Assembly: GCA_900095095.1 (NCBI GenBank)
Contig: FMBT01000340.1
Location: 1 to 64,000, forward strand
Length of the DNA: 64,000 nucleotides
DNA from: Fragilariopsis cylindrus CCMP1102
Lineage: Eukaryota; Bacillariophyta; Bacillariophyceae; Bacillariales; Bacillariaceae
Direction of reading: 5' to 3'
Part shown: piece after piece, positions 9,241 to 21,090 of the stretch
Position numbering within the stretch: the first letter of the stretch is position 1
How the letters are laid out: every line of letters begins with the position of its first letter
Position numbers and translations under genes: made by a program
The notes under the pieces: generated by a model
Told to the model about the DNA's origin: nothing
Seen by the model: the letters and a program-made list of their open reading frames with translations, nothing else
Databases searched by the model: none

Positions 9241-10820
9241 GTCCCACTACTCATATCATTGTTCCTGTGAAGTTTAGACAATGCTGATTCATTTACAAAT
9301 TGTTATTTTCAAGATACTACTTGTCCAACTACCTTAAGATGATAGCTTTTGGTGTATGTGTTGTGCATCTTCAACTGACTGTGACTTGTCTAGTAACAGT
9401 CCACAGAATTTTTGTTGATACTCCCTAAACGGGTTTAGTCCCAGGTTGCTCTTTTTTGTTTTTATTGGTTACTAACTATTGTGTTTTTGTTGAGTGTAAC
9501 GGCAAAAAAATGAGAATTTGTTGAGTGTAACAGCAAAAAAATGGGAAACTCGTCCTGCATGCGCTAATTTTCTATGGATTAAAATTAAAACTTTGACTGC
9601 TCCAATCACTCTTTTTAGCTGAACATGTCCTTGTTCCACCATTACCACATAGCCAGCCTTATATTATCATAAAGCAAGATTTTGATTGAGGAGGTAGGTG
9701 TTTGTTTTACTTCATTTGCATTTTCGTGGTTTATGCAATGGTGTTACTCAAAAAAGGAAGCATACTGTACTTCTCAAACCAGATTGTGATAATAGAAATT
9801 ACGGTAGACAACTCTTGATTCTCACCTGCCAGAACCCCAACAACTGTCTAACCAACAAATGCCAGCTGACAATCCTTTCATGAAACAAGAATCACAACCT
9901 CCAAACCTCCAAAGCCAGTCAAGATCCAGCTTTGCTTTGGAAGAAAGAAAAAGATGAAGATCAAACAAATGCGCACCCAATCAAATATGACAACTGTATG
10001 ATCTGCCTAATGATGAGCAGGAAAGCTGGAGGAGAAACAAGATAATAATCAGAAATTAATTGTATTATGAGTAATACTACTTTCAAATAAGACAACCAGT
10101 CCGACTCTTCTAAACATAATGTTTCTCAGTAGAAGGCGATGCTACGCTAATTTAATACATACTACCATAATTGTCAGTATAAGAATAAATGGCTGCACTA
10201 CATGCTTATTTACGTCCTACAATGGTCTATTGTACTAAGCAGACATAGAAGTAGGAAAGACCCCAATCAATTGGGTAGGGAGCTACTATTTACTAGCAGC
10301 TAGAAGAAAATAGTACTAGACATCTATGCTATGTAGAACCTACTACAGGTACGTACTGAAGTATGTAGGTAAAGAGAATGCACTATCTCTTTCTCTCCCT
10401 ACCCTCCACCTCCCTCCTTTGTCACTCTCTCAAAAATTCCTTTTTACTTCCTTTCATTAGTACTCTAAGCGGCGATCGAAGTAGAGACTACTTACTTACT
10501 TACTTACTTACTGTACTACTGTAGTACCTACAAAATTCTACAATTGTGGATTTAATGGTACATCAAATACCTCTCGCGCAATAATGCTGTATGAAAATAA
10601 ATACTTAGGTACCATTGCAAAAATCCACCCAAAAATCGTATGTACAGCTTACTTTTTACCAGTGCATTTTCCACCGATTGTAGTTCTCTTAGTGGAAAAA
10701 TCCACACGCCATATTACATTAAAAATTGGATAAATTCCACCTCCGGGTCGCTCATTACAACACAACACAACATCACAAAATATAACATAAAGAAGGAATA
10801 ATATAAAATAAAAGGAGATA
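9241..10820. other. Gene-free interval
   Basis: AT-rich sequence without a credible gene. It contains (TTAC)n near 10490-10512 and scattered CTACTGT/GTAC-rich segments. The frame at 9698-9883 lacks a proper ATG and any domain. Confidence 0.6.
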
Positions 10821-10823
10821 CCA

Positions 10824-11241
10824 GTTTAGGAACTAATGACACACTTTTTTTTGCTCGGGATATGAGCCTAATAATTCAACTAGTTAATTACTGCAATAAT
10901 TCAATTACTTAACTACTGCAATAGAGCATCGACTAGAATGCGGGCTTAAATTGGTCTAATAGCGTGCACACCGGTCATTATAATAGCACAGAATGAACAG
11001 CTTTCAGAAACTGTCATCTCCTACTTATTTTGTTCGCATCTTTTGAATTTACAAGCATGCCACACTCACTCTCTCTTAGTAAAGAGACGAATTTTCGGAT
11101 TTTTCGAAAAAAAAACACGCGTACACATGGTTACACGTGGCACCGATGCTCGGTAAAAAAGGCTAAGACTAATTATACATTTTTTCCTCGTAGCGCGTTG
11201 GTATGTTTCTACGCGAGCATGAGTTATTAGTTCCTAAACTT
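10824..11241. mobile_element. ~418-bp MITE-like element
   Basis: The ends AGTTTAGGAACTAAT (about 10824-10838) and its complement ATTAGTTCCTAAACT (about 11226-11240) form ~15-bp terminal inverted repeats. The interior has no coding capacity. I do not see a convincing target-site duplication, so the exact ends are approximate. Confidence 0.6.
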
Positions 11242-11627
11242 GTAGAACATAACGATGACGACAGATTTAAATCAAAATGAATCCGAATTCCCGGTATGTG
11301 GTGGATGGTGTGAGGGACCAATAGATGGTATGAGGAGGCAGGTACGATCGATTTGAATTTGCCGCGCAGAGGCTCACGCTCGTACATTGTACATTCTTAT
11401 TCAAAAAGCTTAAATAATGTTCTCCACCCGCCCGGGCCCGGCCCATTCGAATTCGAAGAATAATTTTTCATCTCAATCTTCGTCAAAGCAATCTGACACA
11501 TATCACATCACATCCCATCCCATCACATCACATTACAACACATATGATTACATACTGTACATCACAACCCCAGAGAATACCGACATACAGTACACACCAA
11601 ATAAACAAGCAAAATACTACATAAACA

Positions 11628-13037
11628 ATGAGTAAGAATTTAGTCAGACTCGAGGAGGTGAACCTATCTACTGGGACTGCTGATGATTTGGCTGGTGAAA
11701 CATCCTCCTCGCCAAAACAGACAAGAAAAGCAAAGAAACAACGTGTTTCTGTCCTTGAAGATGAATTATCAAATCTGACATCCGAGGATGCAGATGAGGC
11801 AGCGAAACGCAGTACTCTGGAAAATATTTTTGAATTAGCCAAGATGAGTTCCACAGCTGATAATAGTTTCTTCAAAGACTTTTATGAAATTAATGGTATC
11901 CAACAACTCTTAACTTTTTTAAAAAGTGGCGATGATAAAAATAATAATCTAAAAGATCCAACCTGTGTCTCTACTGTAGCAAGTTTGACGTATCTATGTA
12001 TCATGCGTGGCGCTACAGCAAAACAAGTCGCTGATGCATTTGTTGAAAATGATGGTGTTCAAATACTCCTGGAAGCGAATGCTATTTTCGTACTTAATGA
12101 CAACAAGGAAGGCAATGAGGGGGATAGTATCGAACAACAACTACAAAAGGAAGAGAATCGATACAAAGCATCATCTGATATTTGGCATGCATTAGGCATG
12201 ATTTTTTGTAAGGCAGGTAAAGAAATGGATAATGAAAAGCATATATCATCAATCGATTCCATCTTATCAAGTATGGACAAACTTGGGGATATAACAAATA
12301 CATACAATCAAAAAGTGAAAGAAGAAAAAGAAGAAGAACAAAATCGGAAGAACAGCAACATCAGCAGCGTTGATAATAACGATGGTAGATACTCATCGCA
12401 CTCAGGCAGCAATAACAGTAACGATGACAACAGCAGTGTCATGTTTTACTCATCAAATCCATTAAGGATCGCCATTAATACAAATGCTACAAAGGCATTA
12501 CATAATGTATATCGAGCATTGAATTATTTAACCGATCATGTTAAATTAACACGAAATGAAATTGACGACAAACAATTATTCGCACGTTGTCATGCAGCAT
12601 CACGTACTAAACCCCGTACGGTGGTGACATGGGAAACTATGACAAAATCATCTACTAAAATTATACCATCTTTCTACCGAGATGACGCAACCATATATTT
12701 AAATACAAAAACATTTTTTGTGACATGTTTCAGAAATAGTTTATTCGAAACATCCAAGGACTATGAAGAAATTATACCATTATGTGTGGAAACAATAAAA
12801 AGAAATTCTTCGGATGCATCATCCAATTCACGTGCACAAAATCGTCGTCATGATGTATTTGATTTAATGATGGCGGCATGTACTACAGTTCTGGAAAATG
12901 ATAGTGATTCCACAATTATTGAAAAATCAGGTATACTGAGTGCAATTGAAATGACATTGTTGGCGGATGGTACAGTTCAATCATCATCAAAAGAAAAAGC
13001 AAGAGAATTGTTAAAAGTAATTGTTTCATTGATGTAA
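11628..13037 (+). CDS. Hypothetical armadillo-like helical protein
   Basis: A 469-aa frame from an ATG preceded by an A-rich leader (ATAAACAATG). I do not recognise a named family. Residues ~60-170 and ~285-469 read as amphipathic helices of the armadillo/HEAT kind (for example GIQQLLTFLKSGDD, ASLTYLCIMRG, DGVQILLEANA, ILSAIEMTLLADG). A charged low-complexity insert (Lys/Glu then Ser/Asn/Asp) separates them at ~230-275. The basic N-terminus (TRKAKKQR) could be a nuclear signal. No signal peptide or membrane segment is visible, so the protein is probably cytosolic or nuclear. A scaffold role is inference from the fold only. Confidence 0.75.
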   Translation: MSKNLVRLEEVNLSTGTADDLAGETSSSPKQTRKAKKQRVSVLEDELSNLTSEDADEAAKRSTLENIFELAKMSSTADNSFFKDFYEINGIQQLLTFLKSGDDKNNNLKDPTCVSTVASLTYLCIMRGATAKQVADAFVENDGVQILLEANAIFVLNDNKEGNEGDSIEQQLQKEENRYKASSDIWHALGMIFCKAGKEMDNEKHISSIDSILSSMDKLGDITNTYNQKVKEEKEEEQNRKNSNISSVDNNDGRYSSHSGSNNSNDDNSSVMFYSSNPLRIAINTNATKALHNVYRALNYLTDHVKLTRNEIDDKQLFARCHAASRTKPRTVVTWETMTKSSTKIIPSFYRDDATIYLNTKTFFVTCFRNSLFETSKDYEEIIPLCVETIKRNSSDASSNSRAQNRRHDVFDLMMAACTTVLENDSDSTIIEKSGILSAIEMTLLADGTVQSSSKEKARELLKVIVSLM

Positions 13038-13718
13038 GATGCAAAACTGTGCACTGTAATTAAATGGAATGGGATGGGATGCAGTAAAAAGGTGGCGCAG
13101 CCAATACTGCAGAAAAGAGGTTACTAATTCCGGAATAGGTTTGGATTGAAATTCGATACGATACAATATGCAGTACTATAAGTATTGTTCTTGATCGAAT
13201 TGAGTGAGTGTTGCGGTGTGAGTGAATTCGTATTTTGTGAATTGGCGAACAAAAAAAGTATGCGGGAAAGGACAAAATGTCTAGCTAAAAATATTATTTA
13301 ATAAAAGTATATTAACATTAACTTGAATTTGAATGACTTAGCATAACATAGCTAGGTATATATATAAATATAATAGGATTCAGTTATAACACTAACGTAA
13401 TGATATGCTAGCTACTACTAGCTAATAGATTCAGGTCTTGCCCTCGCCCGCCGTACACACGTTGTAAAGTTCCACGTGTAATCCCTTTTCCACCATCACA
13501 CGCACAAAAAGCATCAACAAAATCAAGAAACATCATCACAAATTACTTTTTGTTGTTTCTCTGCGCTTAGTATGCTTTCTTTCGAACTCCGTCTCTTATC
13601 CTCCTCCTCTAACTGTAGAACGACTAAAGAGAAAGATCGATACTGTAGCAGATACTAGATCTATAGTGGACGCTATATACAAGTAACAACAAGCAAGTTA
13701 TCGAGGAGGGAAGTGAAA
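13038..13718. other. Intergenic, no gene seen
   Basis: Between the helical protein and the helicase. AT-rich, with pyrimidine-rich stretches near 13560-13610 that would suit a promoter or 5' UTR. No credible reading frame. Confidence 0.6.
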
Positions 13719-15786
13719 ATGACAGTACAAGTTGCAGCAAGAAGAACAGGAATTATAATAATGACAATCGCAATGATGAGTATAATAAGGAACAGTGTAG
13801 CAACGGCTGCAAAATCAACAAAAATACAAGATTTGGTCATCGTCGTCATCATCATCATCACTAATATTTCCTGCCTTTGTTGTGGAAAGATCAACACGAT
13901 TAGCAGGTGGGGAATCAAATCGTCGTCAACAACAATTATTTTCAAAAGCAACGACATCAATAACCACCTCATCGTCATCGTCATTAAAGTGTGGTTCTTC
14001 CTCTTTCTTCCATCAGAGAAGATCTTTTTCATCATCGTCTCCCTTATCTATGTCATCGAATGATGATGATAACGAATCGTCATTTTTTGCTAATTCTGCT
14101 GTTACATTTGAATCGATTGGGATACAATCACCAATTTTATTAGAACGTTTACAAACGAATCTTGGATTGAATCGACCAACACAAATACAAGAAAAAGCTT
14201 TCACTGAAATTCGTGGCACAACAAGTAAGGACGACGACGCTGCTTCTAATACTAATGACAACGAGACTAATAACGAAAAACAACAAAAGCAAAATTATGA
14301 ACGATCGACGGATGTGACCATTGGTGCCGAAACTGGTAGTGGTAAGACATTGGCGTATCTATTACCATTATTGGATGATATTTTAAGTCAAAAGGCAAAG
14401 GCAAAAGCAGAAGCAACAGATAATAGTAATGGATTACTACTACCTACCTATGATTATGCACGAGCATTTATTTTAGTCCCAAATAAAGAACTTGTTCAAC
14501 AGGTATTACGGATGGCTGTTCCACTTTGTGGTGGTACAATTGATGAAACTATTGTGTGGGCACCCAATAGTGGTGGTGGTGATGGCGAATACAATAATCC
14601 TACAATGGAAGCACTCAAACCATTAGCATTACAACAATCCAATAATGATCCATCCACATTAATACGATTAGCAGTTATGCCAGGTGGACTTCGTGAACCA
14701 TTAGATTTTAAACCATTCCGTGATTCGATTGGTTTTGGTGGTGACCAGCCACCCGTGGATATTGTGATAACAACACCGGCAGCATTAGCACCAATGGGCT
14801 TACCACCTAAATTTATTGATTTATTTGCTGACGTATCCACATTAGTTGTGGATGAAGCTGATATGTTATTAGATGGCGGATACATCCGTTCCTTAGAAAA
14901 TGTTTTAATGGGATTCAAGCGTGCTGATCGATTAAGTGCAGATTTAAATGTAAAAAAGACACAACATGTATTTGTGGCAGCCACCTTACCAGATGTTGGA
15001 CTAAAAAGTGTTGATGCGTACCTACAAAAGAAATTCCCATATGCGAATCGTATCAATACTAATGATATGCATAATGCGAAACATTATGGCTTATCTCAAG
15101 AAACGAAATGGTATCAAGTTGAAACTAAGAAGGAACGCATGGAGCGTTTAGTAGAAATGTTACTTAGTAGTGACGAAGACAACGCGGATGTTGATAGTTT
15201 GAAAGGAGAAAAGACTATGGTCTTTTTGAATAGTGTTGATGATGTTGAAAGTGTCCATCAAGCATTGGTTCAACGTGGTATCAATGCTGTTCCTTACCAT
15301 GCGAAAATATCTTTAAATGAACGATCTGAAAATTTAGATCGTTTCCGACGATATGATAGCGATAATAATGCGGATGCTGGTGATACCGTTCCTGTCTTGA
15401 TTTGTACCGACTTAGCGAGTCGTGGATTAGACGTTCCAGGTGTGACTGCTGTTGTTCAATTGCAATTTTCTGGTAATGTTGTTTCACATTTACATCGTAT
15501 GGGACGATGTGGCCGTGCTGGAAATAAATCAGGACGTGGAATAATTTTTTATGATGAATATGAAACCGAATTGATTGAAGTTGTACAGGATGCAGAACGT
15601 CAACAAGAAAAGATGCAACTTTCACAGGACGTGGATGATCGTGAGGATGATGATGATGACGACGATCTAGATGGTAAAGGTAAGGTCAAAAAGGCATTTT
15701 CGAGGAAACGTGGATTTACGAAAAAACGTAAAAAGTTACGACGAGAAGCAGCAGGAGAAACTACTGGTGGTGATGGATCGTATTAA
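13719..15786 (+). CDS. DEAD-box ATP-dependent RNA helicase, probably plastid-targeted
   Basis: All core helicase motifs are present: Q motif (FESIGI ... RPTQIQEKAF), I (GAETGSGKT, about 14325), Ia-like (VPNKELVQQV), Ib (TTPAAL), II (VDEADML, about 14850), III (AATLP), IV-region (VFLNSVDD), V (CTDLASRGLDVPG) and VI (HRMGRCGRAG, about 15500). The basic C-terminal tail is typical for RNA binding. It should unwind RNA or remodel RNPs using ATP. The main frame is open from 13801 but has no ATG before about 14050. An ATG at 13719 in another frame opens a hydrophobic signal-like peptide, and a ~111-nt GT-AG intron (about 13795-13905) would join it to the main frame. The 5' structure is therefore uncertain, while the helicase core is secure. 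Confidence 0.85.
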
Positions 15787-16778
15787 AATAAGTCAACTGT
15801 CATGGCCTAGGCTGTGCTGCGAGGAGCACGATACCATAATACGTACTGCGCAGGCAGTACCGGTACGTGCTTGAGACAGGATACTTTAGAACCTAGTGAT
15901 AGTACTATAGTAAATAAGTTTACATACTAGAAAACAATTATTCATATTCAAAAGTTACTGATTTCTGAGTTTATAAATCACTACGAAACGAAAACAACGC
16001 AGGAATGGTGGAGCATTCCAAACAGATTTGATTAAGGAATTTTGTGAAATAAAATATTAGGTTCGTCGTGACTCTGGAGGAAATATTTCCATTTCATGGT
16101 TCCGAATGAATCGGAACATGTTCGAACATCTTACTTACAACATTCATAGAATATAAATATATCCTAATGATCATTGAAATCGGCCATACTGTATTATCTT
16201 TTCCTTGGCTGGTCAACCCGAAAATAGAATTGTTATTTTTTGTTTCAGAATAATTTTCGTTGAAAAAAACTACTGGTTGTTAGTCTAACAAGTCGGATTG
16301 CTGAATGATGCTTATTTCGCTGATCAGCCATGCTGCTGAATGACGCTGAATGACGCTGAATGACGCTGAATGATGTATGCTTAATGATGTGTATGCTTAA
16401 CGATACTTAAGCAATGAGCAAGAATATTGTAATCGCGCGAAAGAACAAATCGGTGTCATGACGACACGCGTTGTCGTGTCGCGGTGTCTGCTGAACAGAC
16501 TTTTATGGTTTCCTGTTCCACTCATCAATCACAATGACACATTAATATTGTACGGTAGTTACTCGAAGTCCAAAAAATAAACGAAGAACAAATCCAAAAA
16601 TTATACACAACAACGGGAGCAATCGGAGCAAAATAATAAACAGAGTTTTTATATTTTTTATATAAATGTCACCTATCGAAACGTCGTGGAATCAATTAAT
16701 CAATCAGTCAATCAAAATCGAGAGAGAGGATAGGAAAGGAAAGCTACAAAACTGTAGGACAGTACAATTACAATTACA
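15787..16778. other. Intergenic with a short 10-bp tandem repeat
   Basis: No gene seen. At about 16330-16375 GCTGAATGAC is repeated about four times, followed by two degenerate GTATGCTTAA units. Confidence 0.65.
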
Positions 16779-18122
16779 ATGATTTTTGTCCATAATCGTC
16801 GTCAAGCTAGTAGAAAAACTGCGACATCAGCATCGTATTGCTGTATAAAATTTCTAGTTCTACAGTATTGTCTTGCTGTGTTGATATGTTTTACTTCTGC
16901 TTCGACAAGAAGTAGTGCTCAAGCATTATCACCACTCTCACCACATCATGTACCGTTTTCAAAGAGGACACCAACGACTAACATGAATAAGAATAAGCGT
17001 TCTTCTATTTCGTCGTCGTCGTCAGTTCTATTCAGATCACCAACAAGTAGTGAAGAAATAGAACTATCGGAATCCTCTGATTTTGATCACGAGGACAATA
17101 TTGATGGAAATAATCAACATAATACGGATATTGTCGATGAAATCAATAGTGAAGTTTCTTTATCTACTACTATCAACGTCGTTGACGATGTCGGCGCCGC
17201 TTCAATAGAAAGTTCAAAACGTTTAAGATGGAATCGTCGTAAACAAATTGCATTAGGTCTACTTGGTTCTATTATTGTGACAGCAAGTGCTGCTAAGATG
17301 GGTTATTTGTTAGGTCCACCAATAATAGATGTTGCTACTGCAAGTCCATCATTTGGTATCTATACAAATTCGATGATACTTCGTGATGTGATTTCCACCA
17401 TGTCGGCCAGTGTCCTAGCAGTTATTTTGAATCGATGCATTACATGGGGATTTGAAAATCAAAAATATGATTCTAAATTTGCACGCAAATTAACTCATAC
17501 GTTATCCGCACCATTATTTATTGTCTTTTGGCCATTATTTTCCAATGCACAAGGTGCCAAATATTTTGCTAGTTTAGTCACATTAACAAACATCTTACGG
17601 TTATATTTAGCTGGTACCGGTGATGCAGCGGAATCTTCCTTAGCAAAATCAATATCCAGAAGTGGTGATCAAGCGGAGGTACTAGGTGGACCATTTATCT
17701 ATGTCTGTTGTTTTCAATTATTTTTAGTGATCTTTTGGAGAACTTCATTTGTGGGTGTGGTGGCGATGACTACCATGGCGGCAGGGGATGGGATGGCGGA
17801 TATCATTGGACGGAAGTATGGACGACATGACAATCAAAAATGGTCCTCCTATTTACCACAATTTATGATCACCGATCAAAAAAAATCTATTATTGGTACG
17901 GTGGCATTTGCATTATCGGCCTTTGTTTGTACATTTGGTGTCGTGATGTGGTTAATAGCAACAGGATGCTTAACGTCAACTTCATTAACTGTAGTGGAAT
18001 TAGCAAGTCGCATTTTCTTAATTGGTTGGATATGTGCATTTATTGAAATACTTCCATTAGGTGATGATAATTATACCGTACCAGGAAGTGCTGCTGTATT
18101 AGCAGCATTATTGTTACGATAA
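16779..18122 (+). CDS. Phytol/polyprenol kinase family (VTE5-like), plastid membrane
   Basis: A 447-aa frame. An N-terminal hydrophobic signal (~residues 25-42, LVLQYCLAVLICFTSAS) is followed by a Ser/Thr-rich transit-like region. From ~residue 150 there are six to seven membrane segments. KLTHTLSAPLFI and AGDGMADIIGRKYG match the CTP-dependent phytol/dolichol kinase family (usual motif GDG.AD..GR.FG), and QKKSIIGTVAFA matches the downstream K-S-xx-G segment. The expected reaction is CTP-dependent phosphorylation of phytol or a related prenol, feeding phytyl diphosphate to tocopherol and chlorophyll synthesis. Plant VTE5 is ~300 aa; the extra length here is the bipartite targeting region. Specificity (phytol versus farnesol or dolichol) is inferred from the probable plastid location. 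Confidence 0.82.
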   Translation: MIFVHNRRQASRKTATSASYCCIKFLVLQYCLAVLICFTSASTRSSAQALSPLSPHHVPFSKRTPTTNMNKNKRSSISSSSSVLFRSPTSSEEIELSESSDFDHEDNIDGNNQHNTDIVDEINSEVSLSTTINVVDDVGAASIESSKRLRWNRRKQIALGLLGSIIVTASAAKMGYLLGPPIIDVATASPSFGIYTNSMILRDVISTMSASVLAVILNRCITWGFENQKYDSKFARKLTHTLSAPLFIVFWPLFSNAQGAKYFASLVTLTNILRLYLAGTGDAAESSLAKSISRSGDQAEVLGGPFIYVCCFQLFLVIFWRTSFVGVVAMTTMAAGDGMADIIGRKYGRHDNQKWSSYLPQFMITDQKKSIIGTVAFALSAFVCTFGVVMWLIATGCLTSTSLTVVELASRIFLIGWICAFIEILPLGDDNYTVPGSAAVLAALLLR

Positions 18123-18483
18123 TAATTAAAAGGATCGATGGATGATAAAACAAAAACGGTCAATACGAATTGACACACAGACAGACTAACACACTACCAG
18201 TCCAGCAAAAATTGATGATTAATGCTACTAACTAGTGCTACGTATGAAAAGAAAAAATACTGTCAGCAACGAGTCGAGTCAATATGTTCATTCTTTCTGC
18301 TATATATATGATGAAGATGATGATGATGACAATAATAGTAATGATACTAAATAATGTTAAAAAAAACGCGTTTCGAAAAACATTTTTCTTAATATCTAAA
18401 CAAATATTTCGATTAATATACACTCTACCAGTAGTCCCGCATTTTTTCAATTCCCTTTTTTAAAAAGATGACTTCCCTCTCTT

Positions 18484-19947
18484 TTATATAGCTGGTAGAA
18501 ATCCATTCTTTACAAATGCTGTCGGTACTTCGGAATTATGTACAACTCTATAGTTTCCATTCGTATACCCGGCAAGCCAGAGTCTACTACCTTCATCAAA
18601 AATGTTCTTCATCTTCTTGTAGTGAAAATATTCTGTCGGGTGTATCTCATTTTCGGATATTACATATCGGACAGCCTTCAGTCGTTCTTCTTTAGACGTA
18701 CCATTTCGAAGGACGGGTGAACCCGAAGGTACTCCAACAAAAATATCAGTACGAAACATATCCTTATTCACACCCGATCGTTCCGCGATATCTACTATTT
18801 GTTGCCAATCGATCCAATCGGAGAGGGGTTCACTTTTCCCGGCCCACTCCAGATTAGTACCGTTACGATGAATTATTGCAGTAGCACCATCCATGCCAGG
18901 ACGCCATATAGCAAGCCACATCCGTCCCCAAATTGTAAAGACCTTAAATTCTGTACCTCCACGATTTTCTGCATCCTCCTCCCACGATGTGAAGCGTTCC
19001 TCTACGACTATTCCAGGCGTAACACGTTGCAATGCAATTGATTCCTTTACACTCTTTCCACAACTTTCCTGTACTATTTGAAGCTGTCCGGCTAGATCCT
19101 TCGCCACTAAATCGATTGAAAAGTCTGGATTTTCTTCCATTTGTTTCTTTCCATTGCCAATAAATGTAGTGTTACCAATATTCTTTGTCAACCAAACACC
19201 ACCGGCACAACTCAGATGGGTCGGTTTTGCAGCATAGTCAATCCCAATTGGAAGCAATCGCAGTAAAGCCTTGTGTTGTTCTTCCTCCAACAATTCTCGG
19301 TTCCAGATTTGATGGTATGCGTTAGGATCACTAATAAGTTCTGAACCGTATTGGAGTACAAATGGTTCAAGTCCATTCGGATTTATCTTTGTGGTAGGCA
19401 ACCATCGTTTTCTTGCAATCTTATCCACATAAAATGAAAGACTAGGATGTTCGGCATCTCGACGGTAACCAATAAGATCTACCCATGTTTCGTTCCCAAT
19501 AAGTTGGGAAGATAAATCGAAGTCTTCAAACAATTCGAATGGAGGTTCTTCTTCTTGTTTTATTATTGCCGATGTGGCTTTTCTCGTATCATCATTCTCA
19601 TTTAAAAGGTCAAACTGAGCAAGATCTACTCCAGCAACTATAAAGGAACTAAAAGTGAATTCATTCTTTTCAAAATTTGGTCGCTGTTGCAATAATAATT
19701 GCTGGACTTCTCGTGAAGACTTTGATGATCGTTGCTCAACACTACTACTTCTTTTTGAAGAAGACGTCGAATTACTTGTCGTCGAAAATGGATTGTTGTT
19801 GTATAATTGATCGATCTGTGTGGAATGAAATGTCGCGGATAGTGATGCCAGCAATGCAGCGACTAGGAACGACCTCAACAATGCGTTCCTCCCTATCGAG
19901 GAATGCTTCTTTTGTGGTAACGGCAATGATGCTGATTGATTCGTCAT
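18484..19947 (-). CDS. TupA-like ATP-grasp protein, type II membrane anchor
   Basis: A 487-aa single-exon frame. A basic N-terminus precedes one hydrophobic segment (~residues 24-41, LLRSFLVAALLASLSATF), which predicts a Golgi/ER type II anchor or signal. The C-terminal ~300 residues resemble the TupA-like ATP-grasp family: IWNRELLEEE, a KP-x-HLS-x-GG strand (AAKPTHLSCAGG), PGIVVEERF as the E-E metal/ATP position, and EFKVFTIWGRMW. Family members occur in polysaccharide-peptide and glycan modification loci. In a diatom, a lumenal carboxylate-amine ligation or glycan-tailoring role is possible, but substrate and product are unknown. Four N-x-S/T sequons (for example NTT, NGT) fit a secretory location. 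Confidence 0.55.
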   Translation of the reverse strand: MTNQSASLPLPQKKHSSIGRNALLRSFLVAALLASLSATFHSTQIDQLYNNNPFSTTSNSTSSSKRSSSVEQRSSKSSREVQQLLLQQRPNFEKNEFTFSSFIVAGVDLAQFDLLNENDDTRKATSAIIKQEEEPPFELFEDFDLSSQLIGNETWVDLIGYRRDAEHPSLSFYVDKIARKRWLPTTKINPNGLEPFVLQYGSELISDPNAYHQIWNRELLEEEQHKALLRLLPIGIDYAAKPTHLSCAGGVWLTKNIGNTTFIGNGKKQMEENPDFSIDLVAKDLAGQLQIVQESCGKSVKESIALQRVTPGIVVEERFTSWEEDAENRGGTEFKVFTIWGRMWLAIWRPGMDGATAIIHRNGTNLEWAGKSEPLSDWIDWQQIVDIAERSGVNKDMFRTDIFVGVPSGSPVLRNGTSKEERLKAVRYVISENEIHPTEYFHYKKMKNIFDEGSRLWLAGYTNGNYRVVHNSEVPTAFVKNGFLPAI

Positions 19948-20158
19948 CGCTATAATAGTATGCTATTGTGAATTGTGATTGTCTCTATCTCAGTTGGAGA
20001 GTTCTACCTCGTTTGCTCCCTACTGTACAAGTTGTATCACGATGGATTTATTCGCTCATTCGATTTTTTAAAATAAAAGTATGTATCGAAAGGTTTTTAG
20101 GAGTTGCCAACTCGATTTAAATTATAACGAACACGTTGCTAGTTGCTAACGGTAAATT

Positions 20159-21090
20159 ATGAGGGGGCGCGCGGAAATTAGAAAAGAAAAGATCCCCAAG
20201 ATCGTAGAGAATATTCCTGAGGCGATAGTTACGGATTTTTTCTCTTCTTCTAACTTGAATAAGAACAACAACAACAACAACAACAACGATGACGACCGCA
20301 TTGATAGGAAAGCAGACAATAAATATATAACACACATTATCATTGCGGGATCATCTGCGGGTGGTCTTGCTACATATTTACACGCCAATCAAATTATTGA
20401 CTGGACCAATCAAACGGTTTATGATGCGCATGACAAAAAACAACAACATCAATACCAGCAGCAATAATTATGATCATAGTAATATTGAGTTCGGTTTATT
20501 TGTTGATTCTGGATTCTTCCGTGATTGGGATGAAGTACCAGCTATAAGTACAACTGTGGATAGCAGTATCACTAATAGTTCAAGAACTTCATATTCTGAT
20601 TGGACGAAATCAATCTATATACTGAATAATGCTACCGATACATTGCCATCGGATTGTTTATCAGAACAAAATCATGATCAAAATCATGATCAACAACAAT
20701 ACTATCGTTGTATGTTTGCTAAAAACGTTATCCCATTTCTGACGGTACCGTATTTTGCAATAAAGTCAAAATTTGATGAAATTGCAACATGAACTATTAT
20801 TACTTAATGATAATACTACTGCTACTACTAAATATGACAATGAAAGAAGAAGAAGTCCTCCAATTATTTTAGTTGCAACTAATGAAGGACCAATAGATGC
20901 TAACGATGTTAGAATTACTTCTTTTCCAAGAAATGGAAAAAGAATAAAACCCCAAATAATTCGACGTTCTTGAAAGAGACTCTCCAATCTACAATGCAAC
21001 TTTCCTAACTCCATTCATTCAATTAAGCAGATCCATTCCCCATGGAACCGTACACGAACCATACACATACCCTCTGGTTGTCGATCAATT
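20159..21090 (+). pseudogene. Pectinacetylesterase/NOTUM-family remnant with frameshifts
   Basis: Three overlapping plus-strand frames together read as one pectinacetylesterase. RGRAEIRKEKIPKIVENI and IIAGSSAGGLATYLHANQI (frame 2, ends 20467) carry the G-x-S-AGG nucleophile motif. FGLFVDSGFFRDWDE and DCLS...CMFAKNVIPFLTVPYFAIKSKFDE (frame 3, ends 20792) match the family's D-x-GFF and C...P..TP.F segments. LQHELLLLNDN...ILVATNEGPIDA continues in frame 1 to 20973, and IYNATFLTPFIQLS in frame 2 overlaps the 3' end of the next gene. Each step needs +1. The N-terminal third of the family (~400 aa) is missing, and I find no GT-AG pair of suitable phase at the first junction. A broken copy is more likely than an intron-rich gene. 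Confidence 0.65.

Noticed and set aside
14496-15056. 186-aa minus-strand frame inside the helicase gene
   Set aside because: Antisense to the conserved DEAD-box motifs, so not an independent gene.
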